Shown here piece after piece: positions 35,401-50,400 of a stretch of DNA of 64,000 nucleotides; position 1 is the first letter of the stretch, and the number at the start of each line of letters is the position of its first letter. Position numbers and translations under genes: made by a program. The notes under the pieces are model-generated. The model was given only the letters and a program-made list of their open reading frames with translations, was not told the DNA's origin and did not search any database. The DNA is taken from NCBI GenBank assembly GCA_907165065.1, contig OU015544.1, positions 1,736,001-1,800,000 on the forward strand. The letters run 5' to 3'. The stretch comes from Caprimulgus europaeus. Lineage: Eukaryota > Chordata > Aves > Caprimulgiformes > Caprimulgidae.

Positions 35401-38400
35401 TGTGCAATGAGTTGGCTTCTGGTGCTAGCAGTGCGATCCAGTGCTGTGCCAGCTTTGAGCAGTGCATCATCCACTCTGCCTCCCAGGGACAGCAGCCTCT
35501 TCCCAGGGTTTCTAATGACAAAAGGAGGGAAAAAAGGACAGACATTTGGATTTTCATCTTCCAGCAAGATCAGCAGTTGTTTGAAGTTCAGGAAAGTGAC
35601 TTGGGTCTTTTTAATTTCGATGAGCAGTTCCTGACTTCCAGAGCAATTGTTTCCAGCTCTCTAAGCCCCTCACTCATCGCAGATGCTCCCTCCTCCTGGC
35701 TGAGGTCCCTGCTCTTCAGCCTTTCTACAAACCAGGATTTGTGCCTAATAATTAGGTACTAGAATAGATGCAACAAATGACCAAGAATTTGTCTTGATAT
35801 CTTGCTTTTTCATGAGGAAGTCATGACAGTGGGTGACAGGGCTTACATGAATGAGTAGGTTTTTTGTTGTTCTGATCCCCAAAGTGATGAGGGAATCCTT
35901 CACAGATCCTATAGAAAGCATTTGCTGCATGTGCTGTGGCTCACCTGTCCCTTGTGCATCCCAACTGAACTCCTTATGTGCTGCCATGCTCTCTCCCTCT
36001 TCTCAGCCCCCATCTTTTCCACCAGTGGATGAATGCTGCACTTCTCTTTCCCTCTTTGTCTTACACCACATTAGGGGATCTACCTGCCCTCCCATTCTTA
36101 CCCTCTTGCTTTCTTTCTAGTTACTTTCTTCTCCCTGCTGTTTGCATTTTGAAGTTTTTTGGATAGATGATGAGAGAAGAGTTGAACTGCAAGTCATGTA
36201 GGCTCCTCAGGAGCATCTTCATTCTGCCAGCAGGCTATTTGGCTTTGGCCTGAGCCTTTTCTCAGCAAGCAGTTCCAGTAGCTGTGTGTCTGCATCTGCC
36301 AGGCACTGAGAGTTTTGTAACTGGTCAGATGCTTTCCTCATTGTTTGGGCACTGTTCTTCACATTGCTGGTGCTAGATACACTTTCATAGAATGGTGCAT
36401 TGATGTTGTAACCAGTTTGATCTTTTGTCTCTTGGTGTCTGGCTCATAGGCAGCTGAAATAACTGGTTAAGCTAAAGCTCAGCCTTTCTGAACTGTAGCT
36501 GTAAAAAAAAATAAAAATCCCAGCTAATGAACAGAACAAGTGGGATTTTATTCCATAAGCATACAGCCAGCAGCCAGTTCCACAGATTACTCTCTCTGCA
36601 GTTTATTGCAAAATTCCAGTTTCCTATAAGCACCTGGGGGCCTTCTGTCTTACTGGGCCCTTAGTGTATTTTTAACAGGCCTAATGCGTGCCCATCCTCA
36701 GCTGACCTAGCACTGGCCAGCTTTCTCCAGAGCCTCTAATCAGTCAATGGAAAATACTGGCTGAAGGGCTTAAGGTGGATATGACAGTGAGCTCAGCTGT
36801 CCTGAGAAATATGAATGTTCCAAGACATGTCAGTGGGGAAGGCTCAGAAAATAGGTGTGCACATTGGCTGTACCAGAGCTGCAGCCTCAGCTTCTACAGA
36901 GGATTGGTGCAATTCTTCAAGTCATAAATACTCTGTGTGAGGAGAGAAACTCACTTAGTGCTGCTATATTGTGTTATTTTTATTATTGTTATTTTTCCCT
37001 AGATTGCCATGGGGATTCCCCTGCACAGGATCAAGGATATCCGAGTGATGTACGGTGTTTCTCCCTGGGGAGATGCCGCTATTGATTTTGAGAATTCAGC
37101 CCACGTCCCCTGTCCACGCGGCCACGTCATCGCTGCACGGATCACCAGTGAGAATCCCGATGAGGTGAGTGCTTTAAATTCTGTAGTTACTGATCACCCT
37201 GTGACAACACTGGGCTTTACACCCAGGCTCGATCCCTGCTGCTGATCCTGAAAACTTTGGCAGCAGTTTTAAAAGATTCTTCCCTTATCTCACTCAGCTG
37301 ATGGTTCTGTAGACTGTGGTTAGACTCAGCCTGAACTTATTTTTGTGTGTAACATGTTGCAGCAGGAAGAGGTGCTCTAGCCTTCAGAACTCTAATTACT
37401 TCCCTAATTCTGGATTATTTACTTTTTTTTAGGATGTATAGCAATGTCTGTCTGTCTTTACAGGGATTTAAGCCCAGTTCTGGTACAGTTCAGGAACTGA
37501 ATTTCCGCAGCAATAAGAATGTCTGGGGCTATTTCAGTGTTGCTGCTGCAGGAGGGCTTCATGAATTTGCTGATTCTCAGTTTGGTCACTGCTTCTCCTG
37601 GGGAGAAAATCGTGAAGAAGCCATCTCGTAAGTAGTCAGAAAAGTGGTAGAACCTTGTAAATTGCTCGATTTTGTCCTCTTTGATCCAAACTGCCATGGA
37701 TAAAACAAGACTCTACTTCTAGGAGTCTTAAGAGAAGTTTCCCTCTCTTCACCTTGTTTTCCACATCATGGTCAGGCTGTCTCGATTTGCAATCCACTGT
37801 GTGGCACCTGCATTTCTACACTTTCTGCTTATTTCTCTTATTTCTTTTTTTTTTTCCCCTTTCTGTTTCATTCCTGCCTTGTATACCTGCTGCTGGGGTA
37901 TGATATAGCTCCCATTGTGGTGAAGTCCCTCTTCAAAAGCATTCAGGTGGAAGGCTTCTAACAGGAAAAACATTGGGAACTTGTTATGCCAATCACTGAC
38001 AATGGTTTGTTGGAGTGTCCTGACGTGGTGTGAGTGTTACAGCAGCTGGTCATAAGCCAGGACTGTCCGACCTGCCCATCCAGAGCCTTTAGTCTGTTGC
38101 ATTCTGGGCGGGATGGAGACCACATCTCTCTCTCTTCTATGTACTTCTGACACGTGGTTGATACCTAGATGGTGAGAACAGTGGGAACTCCTGATCTCAT
38201 AGCTGGTGCTGGCTGAACTGCTCCTGTTCACACCAGCAGCAGATTGAAGTCAATCAATATTCTCTCATTCCCAAGCATGTCATACGGGACCTTGCTCCAG
38301 TGCACACGCTCTCCTGCTATTACCTGCAGACTGTTCTTTCCCAACAGCTCATGGGGAACTATCTAGAGTTACCAGCTTGCATGTTACCATTAGTGTGGGA

Positions 38401-41400
38401 TAGATAATAGGTGTTCCTTTCTCTTTCAGAAACATGGTAGTGGCTTTGAAGGAGCTGTCCATCCGGGGGGATTTCCGAACCACTGTCGAGTACTTGATTA
38501 AACTGTTGGAAACAGAAAGCTTCCAGCAGAACCGCATTGACACTGGCTGGCTGGATCGGCTTATTGCTGAGAAAGTTCAGGTGCAGCTGCTTTCCTTACA
38601 GGCCTACAAATTGGAGTGAGGGGAGGGGGGGGCAAGGTTGGTGCATGCTGGTTACAAGAGGACAAGGATTTAGAAATGGTTAATTTCCATTTTCCACTTT
38701 ATTAATAAACATTTTCACTGGCCTTAATTCTTATTTATATCAAAATCCCAGGTCATCCCTGTCAGGGAAGAGTGGTCCTAAAGTTGGCCAGAAAAGCATC
38801 CTAGATCCTAGTGTACATGTGAATTAAAGCTAGTATTTGGTTTGCAGTTTGGGGTAGATAACAGTAGAAATGGAAGTGGAGCCTCAAGGTTTGATGCAGG
38901 AAGAAAAAAATGTGGTTTTCTTTTAAGGAGTCACAGAGGTAATTGCTTCTAAATAGCATTGGCATGTACGCTACACCAAGTTAATGTTAAAGAGAGGTTG
39001 ACAGTGAACCAAGAATAGAGCTAAGACTGTTGAGTCTTCGATGTCCAGAATGCACTGAAGCTGTAACTGTGTCATGTACCCTCTCTTTCTAGGCGGAAAG
39101 GCCTGACACCATGCTGGGAGTGGTGTGTGGAGCTCTGCATGTGGCTGATGTCAGCTTCCGAAACAGTGTCTCAAACTTCTTGCACTCTCTGGAAAGGTAA
39201 AGTGGCAAGCTGGTCTGGTAGTTAGCTGATAAGCAGATAGTAATTTAATTAGTTTTGATTTACAAGTTTTATTCAGGTACAACACAGTCCAGAAACACAC
39301 AGAACTTATCTGCTGACTGTTCTCAAAGCTATTTGTCTACTGGCCTAAGAAAACTGGCAGATATCTGTGCATATCCCCAAAGTATCCCCTGCAGTTTGCA
39401 CAGCTTGGTTTCTGGCAGTTTTGCCTGAAGCTCCAAGATGTGGCTTAGAAATGTGGAGTTGTTTCTCTGTGTGCTGCTAGGGCAGCATTAGGGCATCTTG
39501 AATCACCAGCTACCGTCTTCCTTCTGATTTGAGGATTGATTTAATTTGCCAGATTTGACATAATTTTCCAAATTGAAGGTTTCCCACTAGTACTTAGAAA
39601 ACCCTCTCTGTTTGCTGGCTTAAAAGTAGAGCAGGCACTGTAGGGAAACTAGTCATAACACCTCAGCAGGCTAAACCTGGTGTGATCCAGGCAGGTCTGC
39701 CCTCAACAGGGTTCTTCCCCTCAGTGTCCTGTTGGTGAGTCCGTAGGTAAAGAGCTGCAGGGGAAAAAGCTGCTTTGTTCCTATGTTAAGTCATGCTACA
39801 TGTTCTGTAATTCAGGCTGTGGTGTTCCTTTGCAGACTCTCTCTAAGGCAAAAGTGGGGGAATGGAAAGGAGAGTGAAGCTGTTCTGTGTAGCTGGAGAG
39901 AGATGGGCTGGCTTTGTCAAACCGATACGTGTCTCTCCCAAGGAGAGATGGTTTAAAAGCCTGCTCCTGTCTGCTCATGTTTTCCAAATTCTTACATGCA
40001 TCTTGGAACCTGCTTGGGCTCCTGATAGCCATTTGATGGCTTCTGGAAGACCAGTTTTGTTTTGTACTTCTCTTTCAAGGGGCCAAGTCCTGCCTGCTCA
40101 TACTCTGCTGAACACTGTGGATGTAGAACTCATCTATGAAGGACGGAAGTATGTGCTGAAGGTACGGTGCACAGTGTGGAAACCCATCCTCTTGCCACTT
40201 TTGGTTGGACACATCTGCTTGTGTGCTTAATCTTTGTAATACATGTAATTATTGGAATGAAATCTGTGCAGGGTTTATTTTCTGTGCTTTAGTGGGGTTA
40301 AGAAATCAGTACCATCTCCCTTATGAAAATACCCCATCACATCTTTCCAGTGCAGTATCTCTGTGTATCTCTGTAAACAATCTCAATTAGCTTCATCAGG
40401 CAAATTTATGAAGGTCAAGTTTTTAATGCCATGACCATATACTGGTGTTTTCCAGCTATAAGTATTGTGCACCCCTGCACCTCCATGATTTCATCTTGAC
40501 ACCCCTTTGATGAGAAATAGACACTGAACAGCAGCTGGTGTGCTTTGAGTGTTTTATCCAGCTTCAAAGAGGAACTTTGTGTCAGAGACTGTGATAGAAT
40601 CCCTTTTCACAGGAAGGGCTTTATCTGCTGCTTCTGTGAAATAATCTCTTTTGCTTTTTTTTTTTTCAAATTACCTCATTCATGATGGAATTTTAGTACA
40701 GGGCTGTGACTTGTATGTAGACTGGGGTGAAGAAATTGTATATGATTGCATAATCAAACCTGTACAATTAATGCATGAGTGTGAGAGGATTAAATCAAGG
40801 TTCATGGGCAGCATTAGTTCTGGCATCTCTCGACTGCTGAGTGCTCAGCTTTGTGATCCCAAAGTTTTATACATATTTTTTTTTTTTTCCCCCGTGTAAC
40901 ATGAGAAGAAATGGCTCTATTCCCCTTTAATTCCCACTGTTGCAGTGCTTGGAAAACTGTGTGCATTGTGGCAGCCAAGGCACTATCAATGCTGTGTTTA
41001 TTTTGTGTGGTCAGTACCGTTGTTGTGTGTGTGCAGGTGACTCGACAGTCTCCCAACTCCTACGTGGTCATCATGAACAGCTCGTGTGTGGAGGTTGACG
41101 TGCACCGACTGAGTGATGGAGGACTGCTCCTGTCTTATGATGGTAGCAGCTACACTACCTACATGAAAGAAGAAGTAGACAGGTAGCAGCCTGTAAAGAT
41201 TAATGTTTAACATTTATATACAAGCCAAAATTAAGTGTAGTTGTAACTTTCTGCTTCCCAAAGATCAGCTGGGAACGGAATTCTCTCTTAGGAAAAGCAA
41301 TATGTATTAGGGATGAGTTTAAAGGGAGAAGTTGCCTTCACCTGAAGAACAGATCTTGGCTACTGATAGAAGAAAGATCTGAGTGTGTACCAATGTGGAG

Positions 41401-44400
41401 TCCATATTCTCCTGCTGGTTCTTTAAAAGTGCCCTTTTGGATTATTAAAAAAAACCTCACAAAAACCAGAACATGAAAATCTTTAAAATCCTTGAAGCTC
41501 CACAGCTGCCTTAGAAATACATACAACAAGATCTGCTATTTCAGGGCATTCCCTCAAAATTCCCTGCAGAGATCATAGCCATGAGGTCAGGAAATCTCCA
41601 GCTTTGGAATGTGAACCACTGCCCCCTCTGCTGGTTTCTTTTCTCTGACAAATGTAACGAATCTGGGCAGGAGTACAAAGAGAATTTGGGTACCCTTTTG
41701 GGTTGGAAAATGCTATAAAATCTCAGCCTCTTAGTCTGTAACATGGGTGCATCCTGCTCTGTTCAGCTTTGCTCTGTGTGCAGGGAGATTTTGCATGAGG
41801 GGGGCAGTTGGTGAAGGTGTTGTGTGTGGCACATGTAATCTCCACTCACATCAGTTTTTGTTTATACAAAACCTTGAACTTTGTTGGTTCTGGTTTTGAC
41901 AGTGGGTGATACCTGTTGGTAGAGAAGAAGCACAAAAGTAACAAACATCCAACCTTGCTGAGGGCTGTTCTATCTGGTTTCTGGCTCCTGGCTTTAACCT
42001 GAGCTTTCATATGCAGGGCCAGACCGTTCAGCTCAGAAGAGATGTTTTGGTTTTGTTTTGAAGTAGAATAGAGGAGGAGACAATGGATTTTCCCCTTCCC
42101 ATGCTTTCCACAAGGAATCCTGTCGCAGTGATTTGTCCTGTCCTTTCCCAGGTACCGCATCACTATAGGTAACAAGACCTGTGTGTTTGAAAAGGAGAAC
42201 GATCCCTCCATTCTGCGCTCGCCTTCGGCTGGAAAGCTCATCCAGTATGTGGTGGAGGATGGGGGCCACGTGTTTGCAGGCCAGTGCTTTGCAGAAATAG
42301 AGGTAAAAGAGTCTCAAAGAACTGACTTGGCTGCAGATGCTGAATCTGCCCAGGCAAAAGCTGAGGGGGGAAAAAGGTCGAATGCTGTGGAACTGGGAAT
42401 TGAGTGTGAGGGGTAATTCACAGTATTTCAGTTCCAAATTTTGTCTGTGTTTTAACCTGGACTAATGCAGAAATCAGCAGAGTGATGGGGTGGGGAAGAA
42501 ATTACTTAACAGCTGAGATTAGAGTGTTAATGACTATATACCAAGTGATAAGCAAAACTTCTCAGCAGTGAGACCATGGTTATCAATCTTGCTGTGATAC
42601 CAAGGGACAATGGGATCCAGTGTACTGTGTTTTCTAGCTGTGGTGAAGAAGGCCTTCTGCTTGTAGACCACTACTTGGTACTCACATAGACTCAGAAGCA
42701 GAGTTATATGCCAGGATTAAGTAACATCTTAAGACTTTTCTGATTACCTGATCATTTATCAGGTTGATTGGATGAGTTAATGAGTGTCACTCCTCCCTTT
42801 TCCCTTGGAAGTTACTTAACTCTTACGAGAGGAGGAGGAGGAGGATGAACAATTTCTGCATCACTGTGAGGAAAGCATGAGAGGTTGTGTAGGAGTGCAT
42901 GGCTCAAAAGGGATTTGAGGGAGGGGAGGGTGTGTTGACAGAGGGGCAATTAAACCAGTGGGGGACAATGTGTAGGAGAAAAATATCAAGCCAGAGATCC
43001 AGATATTTTATGTAAGTGCTTTTATGCTGCAACAGAGTCATGGCTAAGAAGGAACCACCTACTCAATTCCTGTGTTCCCACTTGTGTATAGTATAGCAAT
43101 GGTAAAACTAGACTGCCTCCCTCCATACCAAACCCTTCTGCTCCAAAAGCAAGAGCTTCCATGGTTAATCTAAGGAAGCACCTGTGTTTGTGAAGAGCAG
43201 TCAGAAACTTGTGACCTCTAGAAAGTAATCCTAGTTCCCTCTGCTGAAAGTGAATGTGTTGCTGTACCTTTTGAGAGTGGCTCTCCCACTTCTAGCCTTC
43301 AGAGCCCAGCAGTAAATTGTATCTGCTTTGTTCATTGTGCTGAATGTGGGACCTCCTTGAGTACCTGTTGGTTCAAGCAGTGTGGAACGGGTGGCGATGG
43401 CTTCCTGCTGCGCTAATTTGTGGCCTAGTAATTTGTTCCACCATTCACTTAATGTCTGGGGCTTAATTCCCAATGTGTGTGCTTTTAAGCCTTTGAGGAA
43501 GCCTGAACACAGAGGGTGCTCGTGTGAGTTAGTTTGTCTGTGGTAGGACATTGGCTGCTGGCTCACAAAATTGGAACCATTTGGGGAACGTGGAAGCCGA
43601 GTGTGTAACCTGTTTTCCTTGCTACAGGTGATGAAAATGGTGATGACACTAACAGCAGGAGAATCAGGCTGCATCCATTATGTCAAACGCCCAGGGGCAG
43701 TCTTGGATCCAGGCTGTGTGATTGCCAAGCTCCAGCTGGATGATCCCAGCAGGGTTCAGCAGGTGAGGAGTGGCAGGAAGCCCAGAGTGTGTTGGGTTTT
43801 TAATAGGGGAGTGATGTTGAGAGTGGTATGAGATGGTCCAGCGTACCAAACCAATTTCAGATTTGTGCATTGTACTGGAATTGTCACTTTAGCATTTATT
43901 TGTCTGAGATGAGGACGAGGACTCAGATTATTGTCTCTTTCTCTCACTCAGGCAAAGTTTATGTATGAATTCTTGTTCTCTTCTTACCTCAGTACTATTG
44001 TGGGTATGTGGCTGTCTAGGATATTGGAGAGGTTGTCGTGCAGGGGGTGGGAAGCGATTGTCAGTACCAAACTGTTGGCTTTTCCTGTGCTTTTCTTTGA
44101 GATTTTTGGTTGTCCTGGATCTAAACAAGGAGATCAGCTGTAATGTATTTGTGAGAGAGACTGGAATCTTATTTTGTGGGGAAGCTTATTTTGTGGAATT
44201 ACACAACATACACAACTGCTGGAGATCCAGCTCATAAGTTTCCTGTCTCTCAACCAAGTGCATTTTCCACTCTGGGAATTCTTCCAAGTTAATCTGAGCC
44301 TCCAGTCAAGGATAACTGGCTGTTGCCACCATGGCTGCTGCCATACAGGAGGGTTAGTGACACTGTGCTGTTCATTGTGTTTCCAGGCTGAACTGCACAC

Positions 44401-47400
44401 GGGCACCTTGCCACAGATTCAGAGCACAGCACTTCGAGGCGAGAAACTCCATCGCATCTTCCACTATGTCCTGGATAACCTGGTCAATGTGATGAATGGA
44501 TACTGCCTGCCAGAGCCCTACTTCAGCAGCAAGGTACTGGTTACTTCTCATTTCAGAGCAAAAGCACAAATACTCTTTCTGTTCAAGGTAAGGCTGGCCA
44601 GTTTGCATGTCACAGCCAGAGGACCAAGAGTCAGGGCAGTGCTGCCCTGCTAGTGCCAGCTTGATTGGGTTTGTTGTCTTAGACTTCTAGTCAGTCTCAC
44701 CAGAGAGTAAGGTGGGACAGTCCCACCTGTGGCACCCAAAACAAAGCCACAAACAGGAGTTGAGCTTGATCTTTACTGCTTGTGCCTGCAGCCTTGTACA
44801 TGGGAGCTGCTTGCATAGCAGTGGTAGAAATCCTAGAGGGAGGAGGAAAGAAGGTGGACAAATCTGAGTCACTGGTTGGCGTAAGGTAGTGCAACAGCTT
44901 TGTCATCTACCCCAGTCCTCTTTTAGTCCCTGGACTAGCTGCCTGATTAAACACTATTGAAGAAGACCTCAATGGGAAGCCTTTCCTGTTCTCCCTTTGT
45001 GCTGCTTATTCTTTCCTTCATGCTTGTCTTTACACTGACTTGTCTCTCTCTAGGTGAAAGGCTGGGTTGAGCGACTAATGAAGACACTCAGAGACCCATC
45101 CTTGCCTCTGCTGGAACTTCAGGACATCATGACCAGTGTTTCTGGACGGATCCCACCCAATGTAGAGAAGTCCATCAAGAAGGAGATGGCCCAATATGCC
45201 AGCAATATCACATCAGTCCTTTGCCAGTTTCCTAGCCAACAGGTGATCAACCACACTTATATAAAGCAATAAAAATGAGTTTGTGTTGGGGCAGAGGGAA
45301 GGTTCTTTTAAGTCATCTGGAGGTTAGTTGGACCTGAAAGGTGCTTTTGAACAAGGGATCTTCGTGATGAAAGATACTTACTTATATCACTTGAGCTTCA
45401 AGGCTTGCCTCCCTTACCTGTGCTGAAGGGTACGTGTTCCCTTTAGCTTTAAATAGGCAGTTTGGAAGCAGTTTAATTATATCAGTGGCCTTGTGGGCAT
45501 TTATTTATTTGGTTTTTTGCCTGGTATATATGCTGATGTGCAATTTCTAGTGTCAGTGTAACCTTAAAAAAGAGTGATTGCAACGAAGGAAGGCCTGATG
45601 AGGTAGTGAGGTCTTGGAAGATGATTTCTCCAGTATATGATATTATTCATTGATTTTTATATTGTTGTCAGGTCATTAACTTCCTTCACAGTTTAAGGCT
45701 TTGGCCTTTGCTGGAGTCTGCTGGAGCTTTGGTCTGGTCTGTCTGGAAGTTCTCAGCTTCTCTGTTGGTTGTTCAGACGGATGATCCCATGCAGGCCTGG
45801 CACTGTCATGTGGTTGCTCTCTTCCAGATTGCCAATATCCTGGATAGCCATGCAGCCACCTTGAACCGCAAGTCAGAGCGTGAGGTCTTCTTCATGAACA
45901 CTCAGAGCATTGTGCAGCTTGTACAGAGGTGAGCCATTTTCAGGGGTACTCCCTCACCTTGTTTTTTCCCCTGCATCTTGAAAGACCTGAGCCTGCTTGT
46001 CTTTGTTCAAATGGTTTTATTACACTTGGAGCCTGAATCACGAGGAGCAAGCCTGCATCCTTCCTTCAGGGAGGCCGTGCCTGTGTGGCTCCTGGCAGCC
46101 TGTGTGCAGTGCACATACAGATCCTTCCTCTTTTTGCCATAGGAAAGGGAGATTTAACTTTGTCCTGGCACTGATCACATCGTGGCCATCTCATCCATCC
46201 CCTAGTGTGTGTTACACCTTTCAGTGACTAGAGTTTTGAGGGTTTTTAGAAGAAAAAAGGACATTTTGATGCAAAACATGAACGATGCTACCCCACAACA
46301 GTGATGGCAGGGGTTATGAAATCATGTAACACTTGGGGTTTGCAGAACCAGATATGCTTCTTTCCATAAGCAAGCAGGCTCGTTCTGCCACTCGTGTGGA
46401 GTGGTGCTGACCTGGCAGATCTTCAGACTGTGCCACTTTCACTCAGGGCTTGGTTTGACTCGTTTGCTTCTGCAGGTACCGGAGTGGTATTCGGGGTCAC
46501 ATGAAAGCAGTGGTGATGGATCTGCTCCGTCAGTATCTGAAGGTGGAGACTCAGTTTCAGCATGGTGAGTCTCTTGAGCACATCCAGGATTTGATTTTGG
46601 AAAGAACCACGCTATTTAATTCTATCTTACCTTATTAAATTCTACACTAAGAACAGCAAGTGCAGTAAAAAATAAAATCACTGAGCTGTTTGCATCTGTT
46701 GTAAAACACCAGGAAAATGTTTGATGTTCCTGAAAACAAACCTCAGCCTGAAACTGAGGATTGAAGTAAGTGCATTGCACTGCTGTGTCTAGGCACAAGA
46801 TGGCAATGAAGCACTAGCTGATTTTGAGGCTGATTCTTCCAGGTAGTTCAGATTTTGCATTACTTTGCTTTTGCCCTGCTCCAGTACTTGTAGCAGCCCA
46901 GTGGTACTGCACATTCATTTCCACTTCGATGTGCTGGTAGTAGAGGATGGTGCAAGTCTTCTTGCTCTTATTGTATTTTGGTTGTGATTTGAATGAAAGA
47001 CTGAGCTCAGCATTCCTTTCTGTATATTCCTCACAAAGGAGGTGTTTGGTATTGGAACTGTTTTAATAATAGTAGGATGCTTAAATTAAACTTTACAGTT
47101 GAGGGTGTGGGAGGGAATGCTTCCTTCCCAGAATTAATTGTGTGGACAGTGCAAAATATATCTCAAAACATAAATATGTAAAAAAATAAAGACACATCTG
47201 GTCATGTGTCTTACATGACACAGAGGTGTGGAGACTGGAAAGAATGTGCATTTCTGATTGCAGGTCACTATGACAAGTGTGTCTTCACCCTTCGGGAAGA
47301 GAATAAAAGCGATATGAATGCTGTATTGAACTACATCTTCTCACATGCTCAAGTCACCAAGAAGAACCTGCTTGTTACAATGCTCATTGTAAGTTCTTTA

Positions 47401-50400
47401 TTGATGCTCTAGAAATTTGCTGCTTCTTGTGGTTGTCCATGTCATGCTTTGAAAGGTCCTGAATTGACAGCTCTCATCCTTCAAGATACAAACCTTGTGC
47501 AAGTGCTTTGTGAGCACCTGTGGGGAGATAAGAATGCAGACTGAACTCTTACATTAGGAGGATGTTAGCTAGAGGCTAACTTTCAGACACTGGGCTGTGA
47601 CTTTATACTCGGTTTAGTTTGCTTCTTCATCTTCAGAGATCTCATATAGGTGTTGTCTTTGTGTAGCTCATGGTACTCAAACTGGAGTTCCTTGGAAAGC
47701 AAAGCAATGTGCTACCAGCACAAAAAGCAGATGATTTTTTGGTGGTAATATTTCTCTAATAGCAATATTTTTATGGTCCTTCATCACTAATGAGGTTGAC
47801 TTCCTGCTAGTGAATGGCATTAGCCTCCATATGGAGGCCCTGAAGGAGTTTTGTGTGCTCTTTCTTCACGAGCCATAGTTTGGTCTCATAGGCTTGGCAG
47901 TGTCTCTCTTAGCTTCTTCCTGGCTATAGTCTCAGAAAGTCTTATCTCAGGTCTGCAGTGGTGCTTGTGGACTGGCCTGTACTCTGGGCTGTGTGATGGA
48001 GTCTGGCTGGGACTCAACATCTCAGCTTAAAGCTGGCCACCGCAGATCAGGCCTCTGACCTTTGGGATGGTGTGCTGCTCTCCAGGGGGCTTGCACAGTG
48101 ATGAGGAATCTCCTGGGGTCGGAATTCCTCTTGGACAGATGGAGATTCCACCCTGAAACACAAATGAATCCTCATGCCAGGACCTGCCATCACCTTCTCA
48201 TGTTCTTCTGGCTTGTTACTCCATGAAAAATCTCAGTTCTCATTAATTTCAGTCCTACTCTTAATGGGTAAAACTCCCAGTAAATGACATTCCCAGGAAG
48301 AATAATTAAAAAGCAATTGTGTCCCATCTCTTTTTCCCTATTTCCTAAAAATGCTAAGAAATTCCTTGTCCCACATAATGCTTTGAAGCAAAATGAATGC
48401 TCATGTTCCTCAAGACAGGATGAATTTAGCTACAACATGATTTTCAACAGACCAGAGTTATGAATCCTGCTTTTTAAGAGGCTAATTAAAATACTATCTC
48501 TCTCCCTCTCTCTCCCCCCTCCACTTTTTTTTTCCCCCAAACATAATGTGGTCTATTACTGACAAAAATATCTCCAAAGTAGCCATCCACAAAATAACTC
48601 TCAAAAGCAGAAAAAGGGTCATAATTGTCCTAGGCTGAGGCTAGGTTTCTTACATTCTAATTTGTAAGATATAAGGACCCTGGCATTCTTTCTTTCTGGC
48701 TCTCCTTTTTTCCCCTTTCCCTTTCTGCTGTGTGGTGTGATTGTAAGTAACGCTTGCCTTAAGAATCTCATTATTGGAACACGGAGCCATATTTCCTCTG
48801 AGAATTCTGGAGTAGCTTTGAGCCGGGGCTGTTCATTTCTCAAGTAATCATGCTGGCGTGATGGAGAGAGAAAATGGCAGCTGTTCGCAGCTCAGGCCTT
48901 CAATTTTCTTCAGAGTCCAGTCACTCAAGTGTGTAATTACACGGGGGTGCCGGGGAGGCGTTAGGCCTTGTCACAGAGCTGCTTTGAGGCTTTGCTCACC
49001 GCCTTTGCCAATCAGTGCAGGCAAACGCCAGCGCAGCGCCAGCTACCTGCTTTATTTTGTTGTGGTCATCCTGATTATTTCTTCCTAAAATGGGACTGAA
49101 ACTTTCTGTCTGGTTTCTCACCCCAGTGCAAGCTGTGTCCTGGAGGGAGAGCTTTGCTGTGGCTTGGAGTTGGCTGGCACAACGTCCGTCTGAGGGGGCG
49201 AGGGGCGTGCTGGGAGACTGGGAACGCAGAGAAATGTTCAGGAGTTTTTCTTTTTCCTTCCTGCTTGATCGTTCTTTCCACCACTGTCAGTTATTTCTTC
49301 TCAAGTAAAGGCCAACATCCCAGTTTGCTAGGACTTAAAACGTACTGGAGGGACCATCCTGCGTGTGGTGGAAGAACAGGCGGGTCGCTAGCAGGAGGTA
49401 CAAGCACCGTTTGCCTGGCCTCTGCCAGCGCGGTGCCCGAAGCCTTGCACACGGGTGTCTGCCCTCACACAAATGCTGTGTCACAGGGACTTCTCAGATC
49501 AGGCAGGTAGCGGGGACTCAGGAGGGACAACGTGCCTTTTGTCACAGCATCATCTGTGGCAGCGCTAGGGATTGCCGTCAGCCGAGTGCCAGGTCACGCC
49601 GTTAACCAAAACATGGTCATTCTTCTTTCTTCTGACTCACATCACTCTTCCCATTGAGGGACCCCGTGGCACGATTGGTGTGATCATGGGGAGGGCTGTG
49701 GCACTCCATGGGCTGCCAGGCTATTTGTGTGGGATGGTTTAAGTTTGTCCTCCAAGGGCAAACGTCGTGTCAAAATACCTTGTTGCTTGTGTTGCTGTTA
49801 TTGATGTATCTCTAGGAATCCATTATTAACAAAGGGCTCTGAGGATGGGTTTAGTAATAGTGTTATGCTGCCATCATTCACCTTTTTTAGCTAGCAGGCG
49901 TTTAAGGCAAGATGGGAACTACTTCATCTTTCATATATTTGTTGAAATATAGTGTGATTTGGACTTGTATGTTCATTTTATGGACTTAACTGAGTGTTGT
50001 GTGCCCATCCCAGCCTTAGCTGGACAGAATCGCTCGTGGCCTGGCAGATGTCCTGTGTGCTCTCGCGTTTTTGTTGCCTTGAGCAGTGACATGACAACAC
50101 CCAGGAATTTCTGTCTCAAACACGATGAAGGCAGTTGTTGAATTATTCACTGTGAATTCACACAGTGACCTGGAGTGGATAAATTTACAGAACTTTCTTT
50201 GGGAACAATCATTGTAATGTTTGCTGGCCTAAGACTGGTTGGGAGGGGGTAAGTATCTAGTATGAATTATTAGCTTAGATTTGTTTTTAATGAGTAATTT
50301 GATTGTGATCTCTCTCCCTGAGAGGTGAACCTCATCATTCCTAGAGATGGGGCCAGAGAGAAGGGGGTCAAGAGCAATGTGGGGGAAAAGCTATTTAGCT

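Noticed and set aside
36384..36396. CATAGAATGGTGC as a reverse CR1 end
   Set aside because: Only the first eight or nine bases match; the following sequence has no CR1 features.
41617..41632. CTGCCCCCTCTGCTGG as a CTCF site
   Set aside because: Resembles the reverse CTCF core but has a two-base expansion between the conserved halves, so the full motif does not align.
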